Source: Dehalococcoidia bacterium (GTDB taxonomy: Bacteria; Chloroflexota; Dehalococcoidia; Tepidiformales; Tepidiformaceae). Taken from it: 35,480 nucleotides of DNA. Positions 29,575 through 35,480 of the stretch are shown piece after piece. Made by a program: the position numbers and the translations under genes. The stretch is from NCBI GenBank assembly GCA_022827945.1, contig JAJEIT010000027.1, positions 1-35,480 of the forward strand. The letters are read 5' to 3'. The notes under the pieces are model-generated. The model saw only the letters and a list, made by a program, of their open reading frames with translations. It was not told the DNA's origin and did no database searches. Position 1 is the stretch's first letter, and the number at the start of each line of letters is the position of its first letter.

Positions 29575-30485
29575 GCGCCGGCGACGACCTTCAGGGCGCG
29601 CACGCGGCCGGGCTCGTCGACCTCGCCGACACCGACGAAGGAGCCATCGGCGCCGTAGAGGCGCGCGAGGGTAGCGGGGCGCAGGAAGCCGCCGCGCGTC
29701 CAGGCCACCTGGCCGCTGCGGAGCTGCTCGGCGTGGCTGACGGTGAGGATGGCGGCGGCGCTCTCGGCAATGCCCTCGTCGGCGGGGCGCACGACCTCGT
29801 CCAGCTTTCCCGCTCCGGCGAAGGCGCCGAGCGCCTCGACGGGCACAGCTTCGCGAACGTCGAAGGGCCCGCTGCCGGTGCGCCGCAGGCTGGCGAGGTG
29901 GGCGCCGCAACCGATGGCGCGTCCGATGTCGCGGGCGAGACTGCGCACATACATGCCCGGGCCACAGTGCACGTCCACGCGGAGGCGGTCGGGGGCGGTG
30001 CGTTCGAGCGCGAGGGAGGTGACGCGCACGGGGCGGGGCCGCAGCTCGGGCGTCTCGCCCTCGCGAGCGAGGGCGTACGCGCGGCGACCCTCGACCTTGA
30101 CGGCGCTGTACGCGGGCGGCGTCTGCATGATCTCGCCGGTGAACCGGCGGGCGATCGCGTCCAGGTCGAGGTCGCCCTCAGGCGCCTCGCCGCTGGCGGT
30201 GGGCGCGCCCTCGGCGTCGTCCGTATCGGTCTCCTGGCCGAGGGCGATCTCGCCCTCGTAGGCCTTCTCGCTCGCCATCATGTACTCGACAAGGCGGGTG
30301 GCGCGCCCGAGGCAGAGAACGAGCAGGCCGGTCGCCATCGGGTCGAGGGCGCCCGTGTGGCCGATGCGGCGCTGGCCGGTGAGGCGGCGGGAGCGGGCGA
30401 CGACGTCGTGGCTCGTCCAGCCGGGCTCCTTGTCGATGAGAAGCACGCCGGTGAGGCCGGAGTCGCCCTTGCGGCGCCTGCTCAC
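29571..30485 (-). CDS. truB: tRNA pseudouridine-55 synthase TruB
   Basis: TruB isomerises U55 in the T loop of tRNA. The 304-residue protein has GVLLIDKEPGWTSHDVV (13-29), catalytic Asp48 in GHTGALDPMATGLL, KAYEGEIALGQETDTDDAEG, MQTPPAYSAVKVEGRRAY and YVRSLARDIG. The C-terminal part (PUA-like, GQVAWTRGGFLRPATLARLY) is complete. The start overlaps the rbfA stop by 4 bp. It closes the nusA-ylxR-infB-rbfA-truB cluster. Confidence 0.97.
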   Translation of the reverse strand: MSRRRKGDSGLTGVLLIDKEPGWTSHDVVARSRRLTGQRRIGHTGALDPMATGLLVLCLGRATRLVEYMMASEKAYEGEIALGQETDTDDAEGAPTASGEAPEGDLDLDAIARRFTGEIMQTPPAYSAVKVEGRRAYALAREGETPELRPRPVRVTSLALERTAPDRLRVDVHCGPGMYVRSLARDIGRAIGCGAHLASLRRTGSGPFDVREAVPVEALGAFAGAGKLDEVVRPADEGIAESAAAILTVSHAEQLRSGQVAWTRGGFLRPATLARLYGADGSFVGVGEVDEPGRVRALKVVAGA

Positions 30486-30850
30486 GTTTCGGAGTCGGGT
30501 CCGCGGTCGCGGGCGAGGTCGGCAATGGTCGAGGCGAGGCGGGCGCCGCGCTCGATGGAAGGGTCGAACTGGAACGTGAGGGAGGGGGTGCGGCGCATGC
30601 GCAGCCGGCGGCGCAGCTCGCGTTCGAGGTAGGCGGAAGCGCTCTGGAGGCCGGCGAGGGCGTCGTCGCGCTCCTCCTCGCTGCCGAGGTGGGAGACATA
30701 GACGGCGGCCACGCGGAGGTCCGCGCTTACCTCGACCTCGGTGATGCTCAGGAGTGCCCCTTCGAGGCGGGGATCCTTCAGGTCCCGCTGGACGAGGTTG
30801 CTGATCTCCTCACGGAGCAGCTCGCTGACACGGCTTGTGCGCCGGCTCAT
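30482..30850 (-). CDS. rbfA: Ribosome-binding factor A
   Basis: RbfA assists late 30S maturation near the 16S rRNA 5' end. The 122-residue KH-type protein shows RVSELLREEISNLVQRDLKD, LLSITEVEVSADLRVAAVYV and the C-terminal LRMRRTPSLTFQFDPSIERG. Size and position between infB and truB are canonical. It overlaps truB by 4 bp and lies 22 bp after infB. Confidence 0.97.
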   Translation of the reverse strand: MSRRTSRVSELLREEISNLVQRDLKDPRLEGALLSITEVEVSADLRVAAVYVSHLGSEEERDDALAGLQSASAYLERELRRRLRMRRTPSLTFQFDPSIERGARLASTIADLARDRGPDSET

Positions 30851-30872
30851 GGGAATTCCTTCCGGGGTCGCG

Positions 30873-32651
30873 TTAGTTCACGCGCTGCTGGTGGTAAAAC
30901 TCCAGCACGTCGCCCTCTTCGAAGGCATCGAAGCGTTCGAGGACGATGCCGCACTCGAAACCCTGCTGCACCTCGCGCACATCATCCTGGAAGCGCCGCA
31001 GTCCACCGCAGCTGGTGTCGGCGACCTCTTCGCCGTTGCGAAGGACGCGAACGCGGTCACCCCGGAGAAGGGTGCCGTCGGTCACGTAGGAGCCGGCGAT
31101 CTGACCGACGCGGCTGGAGCGGAAGAGCTGCCGGACCTCGGCGGTACCATCGACCACGCGTTCGTAGACGGGTTCGTAGAGGCCCTCGAGCGCCTGCTCG
31201 ACGCTTTCGAGGAGCTGGTAGATGACTTCGTAGGAGCGAATCTCCACGCCGTTGATCTCCGCCTGGCTGGCGGCGGACGGCTCGGTGCGTACGTTGAAGG
31301 CGAGGATGATCGCGCCCGAGGCACCGGCGAGCATGACATCGGACTCGCTGACGGGCCCGGTCGAGGTGTGGATGACCTTCACCTTCACCTCGCCGGTGCC
31401 GAGACCCTGAAGGGAGCCGCGGATGGCCTCGGCGCTGCCGCGCACGTCGGTCTTGAGGATGAGCACCAGCTCCTTGACGTTTCCGGCGCTGACCTCGTGG
31501 AAAAGGGTGTCGAGGGTGACGTGGCCACGACGGGCGCCGGACGCTCCCTCGGCTTCGCGACGGGTCTGCTCGACGATGCGTCGGGCGGCCCGTTCGCTCT
31601 CGACCACCTCGATGGCGTCGCCGGCGGCGGGGACGTCCTCAAGCCCCATGATGCGCACGGGGCGGGCGGGACCGGCCTCATTGAGGCGCTCGCCGCGCTC
31701 GTCGAACATCGCCTTCACCTTGCCGCTGATGAGGCCGCTGACGAGCGCGTCGCCCTGCCGCAGGGTGCCGTTACGGACGAGGACGGTGGCGAGGGGTCCG
31801 CGCCGGGAGTCGAGCTCGGCTTCGACGACCGTCCCCGTCGCGGGGCGGTCGGGATTGGCCTTGAGCTCCTGGATCTCGGAGACGAGGTCGATGGACTCGA
31901 GCAGGTCGCCAAGACCGGCGCCGGTGGTGGCGGAGACGGGCACGGCAAGGACATCGCCGCCGTAGTCCTCGACGACGACGCTCTGCTCGGTGAGCTGCTG
32001 CTTGACACGGTCGGCGTCGGCGGCGGGAAGGTCGGTCTTGTTGATAGCGATGATCATGGGCACGTCGGCGGCGCGGACGTGGTCGATCGCCTCGATGGTC
32101 TGGGGCATCACGCCATCGTCAGCGGCCACGACCACGACGGCGACGTCGGTGATCTGGGCGCCGCGGGCGCGCATGGCGGTGAAGGCCGCGTGGCCCGGCG
32201 TGTCGATGAAGGTGATGGGGCTCCCGCCGCGCTCGATCTGGTAGGCGCCGATGTGCTGGGTGATGCCACCAGCCTCGCCGGCGACGACGTTCGTCTCGCG
32301 GATGGCGTCGAGCAGGCTCGTCTTGCCGTGGTCGACGTGGCCGAGGATGGTCACGACGGGGGGACGGGGGGCGCCCGCGTCCTGGCCTTCCTCACCCTCC
32401 TCATCCTCGCGAACAGCGGTGGCGACGGCTGCGGCGGCGGCCTCCGGGGAAGGCGCGATGCCCAGCTCGGACGAGACGATCGCGGCGGTCTCGTAGTCGA
32501 TCGTGTCGTTCATGGCAGCCATGACGCCGTGCGTCATGAGGCGCTTGATCGCCTCGATGGGGGAGATGCCCAGGCGCTCGCTGAGCCCCTTGACGGTGAT
32601 CGCCTCGGGGAGGGTGACGGTGCGCGGACCGGACGACTGTCGGGCTGTCAT
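30873..32651 (-). CDS. infB: Translation initiation factor IF-2 (short form)
   Basis: IF-2 is the GTPase that places initiator tRNA on the ribosome. From ATG 32651 the protein has 592 residues, lacking the long N-terminal extension of enterobacterial IF-2. It has an IF2_N-type module (about 12-65), P-loop GHVDHGKT (104-111), DTPGH (150-154), NKTD (204-207) and the later domains II, III and IV. The open frame extends upstream to 32774, but those residues overlap ylxR and look random; the ATG overlapping the ylxR stop (ATGA) is preferred. Confidence 0.97.
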   Translation of the reverse strand: MTARQSSGPRTVTLPEAITVKGLSERLGISPIEAIKRLMTHGVMAAMNDTIDYETAAIVSSELGIAPSPEAAAAAVATAVREDEEGEEGQDAGAPRPPVVTILGHVDHGKTSLLDAIRETNVVAGEAGGITQHIGAYQIERGGSPITFIDTPGHAAFTAMRARGAQITDVAVVVVAADDGVMPQTIEAIDHVRAADVPMIIAINKTDLPAADADRVKQQLTEQSVVVEDYGGDVLAVPVSATTGAGLGDLLESIDLVSEIQELKANPDRPATGTVVEAELDSRRGPLATVLVRNGTLRQGDALVSGLISGKVKAMFDERGERLNEAGPARPVRIMGLEDVPAAGDAIEVVESERAARRIVEQTRREAEGASGARRGHVTLDTLFHEVSAGNVKELVLILKTDVRGSAEAIRGSLQGLGTGEVKVKVIHTSTGPVSESDVMLAGASGAIILAFNVRTEPSAASQAEINGVEIRSYEVIYQLLESVEQALEGLYEPVYERVVDGTAEVRQLFRSSRVGQIAGSYVTDGTLLRGDRVRVLRNGEEVADTSCGGLRRFQDDVREVQQGFECGIVLERFDAFEEGDVLEFYHQQRVN

Positions 32652-32944
32652 GCTTCCTCCGCGCCTGTGTCGGGAATGGTCTCGAAGTACCGCCGCAGAC
32701 CCTCGATATCGCCGGAATTCGGGGACACTCGCAGGGCCTTGCCTATGGTAGCGCCTCCAAGGGCGCGCTCCCAACAGGAACGGCTGTGGTGGAGGTACGC
32801 GCCCCTTCCGGCAAGGCGCTGGCCGGGCGATTCGACGGCCACAGCGCCCTCGGGGGAGCGCACGAGGCGCACGAGGCCCCGCTTGCCGGCGACTTCGCGG
32901 CAGCCGATGCAGGTGCGCTGCGGCTCACGACGGGCGACTGCCAT
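32648..32944 (-). CDS. ylxR: YlxR (DUF448) RNA-binding protein
   Basis: A 98-residue YlxR/DUF448 protein, in some Firmicutes an RNase P modulator (RnpM). It shows the RTCIGCR motif (10-16), LVRLVRSPEG, GRGAYLHHSRSCWERAL and basic surface residues. The C-terminal 20 residues are outside the conserved core. It sits 8 bp after nusA and overlaps infB by 4 bp, the classic location. Confidence 0.93.
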   Translation of the reverse strand: MAVARREPQRTCIGCREVAGKRGLVRLVRSPEGAVAVESPGQRLAGRGAYLHHSRSCWERALGGATIGKALRVSPNSGDIEGLRRYFETIPDTGAEEA

Positions 32945-32952
32945 GGCGAGCC

Positions 32953-34491
32953 TCAGTGGATCCGGCCGGAGTAGTCGATGTCGTCTTCGAACTCGTCTTC
33001 TTCTTCGACGCGCGGTCCGCGGCGACGGCGGCGCTTGGGCTGGTCCTCTTCCTCGCGAGTGGGAAGCACGTCCTCGGCGAAGCGGATGGCGGTGGGGCGT
33101 TCCTCCGGCACGACGAGCGTCGGCACCTGGTACTCCTCGCCCTCCTCGTCGTCGAATTCTTCCTCCCCGTAGTCCTCGGCCTCGCGCGTCTCCTCGTCGG
33201 GGATCTCCATCTCGGCGAGGGCGGCGGGGAAGGCAAGGTCCTCCTCCTCGGCGCTTGCGACGGCAGCGGCCGACTCCTCAGCGACGGCGGGCGTCGCGAC
33301 GGGCACGGCAGCGGCCGGGCGCGGCACCTCGATCTCGATCGGGGGCAGCGGCTCGTCGGGAAGCTGGAGGATGTCGAGGTCCGGCTCGGTGCCGGGCGGG
33401 AAGGCATCGAAGGCGGCGGGCGCCTCGACGATGGTGGCGCCTTCGGTCTCGCGCTCCGTCCCCGTCTGGCTGCGGATGCTGATGCGGAAGCCAGAGAGCT
33501 TGGCGGCGAGGCGGGCGTTCTGCCCCTCCTTGCCGATGGCGAGGGAGAGCATCGAGTCGGGAACGACGATGATGGCCTCGCGGGAGTCCTCATCGAGCTG
33601 GACATCGACGACCTGCGCCGGGCTGAGGGCGTTGGTCACGAAATTCACCGGGTCGGGATCCCACTTGATGATGTCCACGCGCTCGCCACCGAGCTCGTTG
33701 ACCACGTTCTGGATACGGGAGCCGCGCATGCCCACGCAGGCCCCGATCGGGTCGACACTGGCAGCGCGTCCGTGGACGGCGACCTTGCTGCGGTGGCCGC
33801 CCTCGCGGGCAATGGCCTTGACCTCGACGCGGCCCTGCGAAATCTCAGGCACTTCGACCTCGAGCAGGCGGCGGAGCAGGAGGCGGTGGCCCCGGCTGAC
33901 GATGACCTGGGGCCCCTTGATCTCGTCGTTCACCTCGAGCAGGAGCACCTTGACGCGCTGGCCGGCGCGAAGGTGCTCGTTGCGGACCATCTCGCTGCCG
34001 GGCAACAGGGCCTCGGTGCCGCGACCGATCTCGACGGTGGCCTGACGGGACTCGACACGCTGAACGGTCGCGAGCAGGACCTCGCCCTGCTTGTCCGCGT
34101 ACTCCTCGTAGATCGCGCCGCGCTCCGCCTCGCGGAGGCGCTGGAGAACGACCTGCTTGGCGGTCTGGGCCGCGATGCGGCCGGCGTTCTCGGGCGGCTT
34201 CACCTCGAACTCGAGCACGTCGTCGATGCGCGCGTCGGGCTTGTAGCGCTTCGCCTCTTCGAGGTCCATCTCGAGGTTCGAATCCTCGACATTGCGCACG
34301 ACGGTCCTCTGGATGAAGGCGCTGATATCGCCCGTCTCGCCGGAGATGCGGACGTGCACCTCGGGGCCTTCCTCGCCATCACGGCGGTAGGCCGAGGCGA
34401 GCGCGGCTTCAACGGCCTGGAAGATCACCTCGCGGGCGAGGTTCTTCTCCGCGGCCAGCTGGCTGATCGCAAGCAGAAAATCGTTCTTCAT
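32953..34491 (-). CDS. nusA: Transcription termination/antitermination factor NusA with acidic tail
   Basis: NusA binds RNA polymerase and modulates pausing, termination and antitermination. The 512-residue protein has the N-terminal RNAP-binding domain (1-125), an S1 domain (about 134-200, GEVLLATVQRVESRQATVEI), and KH1/KH2 (about 225-345) with IGACVGMRGSRIQNVVNELG and LSLAIGKEGQNARLAAKLSG. Residues from about 370 are low-complexity Pro/Ala/Glu, then very acidic, broken by a basic patch QPKRRRRRGPRVEEEDE near the end. Enterobacterial AR repeats are absent. No Shine-Dalgarno is seen; a terminator-like hairpin ends 11 bases before the ATG. The usual rimP gene is not upstream. Confidence 0.96.
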   Translation of the reverse strand: MKNDFLLAISQLAAEKNLAREVIFQAVEAALASAYRRDGEEGPEVHVRISGETGDISAFIQRTVVRNVEDSNLEMDLEEAKRYKPDARIDDVLEFEVKPPENAGRIAAQTAKQVVLQRLREAERGAIYEEYADKQGEVLLATVQRVESRQATVEIGRGTEALLPGSEMVRNEHLRAGQRVKVLLLEVNDEIKGPQVIVSRGHRLLLRRLLEVEVPEISQGRVEVKAIAREGGHRSKVAVHGRAASVDPIGACVGMRGSRIQNVVNELGGERVDIIKWDPDPVNFVTNALSPAQVVDVQLDEDSREAIIVVPDSMLSLAIGKEGQNARLAAKLSGFRISIRSQTGTERETEGATIVEAPAAFDAFPPGTEPDLDILQLPDEPLPPIEIEVPRPAAAVPVATPAVAEESAAAVASAEEEDLAFPAALAEMEIPDEETREAEDYGEEEFDDEEGEEYQVPTLVVPEERPTAIRFAEDVLPTREEEDQPKRRRRRGPRVEEEDEFEDDIDYSGRIH

Positions 34492-34502
34492 CGTTGTTCA
34501 AC

Positions 34503-34526
34503 AAAAAAGGCGGGCAACGCGCCCAC
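34503..34526 (-). terminator. Terminator-like hairpin in the nusA leader
   Basis: On the minus strand GTGGGC (34526-34521) pairs with GCCCGC (34515-34510) around a five-base loop, then CC and six Ts (34508-34503). This has the form of an intrinsic terminator. It is 11 bases ahead of the nusA start codon and downstream of a candidate promoter, so it may act as an attenuator as well as ending transcription from the dehydrogenase gene. Confidence 0.6.
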
Positions 34527-34551
34527 CTCTCCCTAGGGATTGGCCTTCATC

Positions 34552-34557
34552 ACTATA
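34552..34557 (-). promoter_or_regulatory. Extended -10-like box for nusA operon
   Basis: The minus strand reads TGCTATAGT, an extended -10 form. It lies 12 bases after the dehydrogenase stop and would start transcription near 34545, about 54 bases before the nusA ATG and upstream of the hairpin. Confidence 0.5.
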
Positions 34558-34569
34558 GCAGACGTGCGG

Positions 34570-35480
34570 TTAGCGGGCTCCCGAGCCGGTGCGCGGCGGC
34601 CGCGAGACGCGGGCGTGCAAACCGCCCACTTCGCGGATACGCCGGTCGGCCAGGGCGACCGCCTCGTCGAGCGGCGTGCCGCCGTTCTCCCGGGCGCGCT
34701 CAAGGAGCTCGATGACGGTCGCTTCGATGCCGTCGACCCGGCGGTTGGCGCGGTCCAGGCGGTACTCGTGGCCGACCTCCTCGGCAAGGTTGATGACCCC
34801 GCCGGCGTTCACGATGAAGTCGGGGAGGTAGAGGATGTCGCGAGCCGCGAGGTCGGCGGCGAGCTCGTCGTCGGCCAGCTGGTTGTTGGCGCTGCCGACG
34901 ACAGCCGCGCACCGAAGCTCGGGGATGGTCTCGGGGTTGAGAGCGCCCCCGAGGGCGCAGGGCGCGAAGACGTCGCACGCGGTAGCGTGGATGGCGTCGG
35001 CAGCAGCGACATCGGCGCCGATCTCCTGGGCGAGAGCTTTCACCGCCTGCTGGTTGACGTCGGCGATGGTGAGGTGGGCGCCGCCCGCGGCGAGGAGCCT
35101 CGCGAAGGCGCCTCCCACCTTGCCGACACCCTGGATAGCGACGTGCCGGCCGGAGAGGTCGGTGGAGCCCCAGAGGAAACGGGCCGTGCCGCGCATGGCG
35201 GCCATCAACCCGCGGGCGGTGACGGGGGAGGGGTCGCCGGAGCCGCCGGTGTCGTGGGAGGCGCCGGTGACGTACCCGGTCTCGCGGGCAATCACCTCCA
35301 TGTCCGCGGTGGTCGTGCCCACGTCCTCGGCGGTGACGTAGGCGCAGCCGAGCGACTCGACGGCGCGGCCGTAGGCGCGCAGCAAGCGCTCGGACTTGCA
35401 GGCGCCGGGATCGCCGATGATGACGCCCTTGCCTCCGCCGTGATCGAGCCCGGCGGCGGCGTTCTTTCGGGTCATGGCGC
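34570..35480 (-). CDS. Leucine/Glu/Phe/Val dehydrogenase family protein (N-terminus beyond window)
   Basis: NAD-dependent amino acid dehydrogenases of this family deaminate branched-chain or aromatic amino acids to 2-oxoacids. The visible part begins in the substrate domain: KNAAAGLDHGGGKGVIIGD includes the catalytic-type Lys in GGGK, followed by YVTAEDVGTTTADM, TGASHDTGGSGDPSP and the nucleotide-binding Rossmann motif VAIQGVGKVGGAFARLL. The C-terminal PDFIVNAGGVINLAEE is typical. The Met at 35475 is internal; family proteins have roughly 50-70 more N-terminal residues, so the gene runs past the right edge. Leucine dehydrogenase is the best match by motifs, which would feed the branched-chain complex at 15-18 kb. 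Confidence 0.9.
   Translation of the reverse strand, partial: AMTRKNAAAGLDHGGGKGVIIGDPGACKSERLLRAYGRAVESLGCAYVTAEDVGTTTADMEVIARETGYVTGASHDTGGSGDPSPVTARGLMAAMRGTARFLWGSTDLSGRHVAIQGVGKVGGAFARLLAAGGAHLTIADVNQQAVKALAQEIGADVAAADAIHATACDVFAPCALGGALNPETIPELRCAAVVGSANNQLADDELAADLAARDILYLPDFIVNAGGVINLAEEVGHEYRLDRANRRVDGIEATVIELLERARENGGTPLDEAVALADRRIREVGGLHARVSRPPRTGSGAR

Noticed and set aside
30741..33482. A 913-codon plus-strand open frame opposite rbfA-infB-ylxR-nusA
   Set aside because: It crosses four well-conserved minus-strand genes and its translation is low-complexity Asp/Gly/Arg, a codon-bias shadow.

Overview
The window is a high-GC bacterial chromosome segment with tightly packed, mostly intact housekeeping genes. 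Short IF-2 (592 aa), Pro/Thr/Glu-rich lipoprotein linkers, a DUF5678-like/aspartic protease pair and paired 2-oxoacid dehydrogenase operons suggest a Chloroflexota lineage, perhaps near Dehalococcoidia. That placement is inference from gene character, not from a marker tree.

Layout. 1-4.7 kb, minus strand: mreC (cut by the edge) and mreB for cell shape, a SAM methyltransferase and ligA, which carries an extra helix-hairpin-helix segment. 4.8-8.05 kb, plus strand: hisH-hisA-hisF-hisI and a RibD-C-like reductase, coupled by overlapping starts and stops apart from a 59-bp hisF-hisI gap. 8.05-12.4 kb, minus: uvrA and an orphan branched-chain-amino-acid-type binding lipoprotein. 12.57-15.4 kb, plus: an MFS carrier, a SnoaL-like protein and a stand-alone 5'-3' exonuclease. 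15.4-18.6 kb, minus: a branched-chain 2-oxoacid dehydrogenase operon (E1alpha-E1beta-E2).

18.7-25.4 kb is the accessory stretch: a large mosaic secreted serine protease, a VapB-like antitoxin remnant with an in-frame TAG, an SRAP/HMCES-type DNA-protein crosslink protein, a MoxR/ChlI-like ATPase with a GNAT protein, and a DUF5678-like gene followed by a retropepsin-like protease gene that also carries an in-frame TAG. 25.4-28.7 kb, minus: a pyruvate dehydrogenase-type operon (E1alpha-E1beta-E2). 28.8-29.6 kb, plus: a HisN-like phosphatase. 29.6-34.5 kb, minus: nusA-ylxR-infB-rbfA-truB, preceded by a leader with a terminator-like hairpin. 34.6-35.5 kb, minus: a leucine-dehydrogenase-type gene cut by the right edge.

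How they fit. Leucine dehydrogenase and the branched-chain complex form a plausible branched-chain amino acid to acyl-CoA route, and the binding lipoprotein could supply substrate. HisH/F, HisA and HisI cover the middle of histidine biosynthesis, with HisN as the likely phosphatase. No E3 (lipoamide dehydrogenase) is in the window, so both complexes must share one encoded elsewhere. No rRNA, tRNA, CRISPR array, transposase or complete new defence system was found. The best leads are the two TAG-interrupted genes, the LigA duplication, the nusA leader and the mosaic protease.
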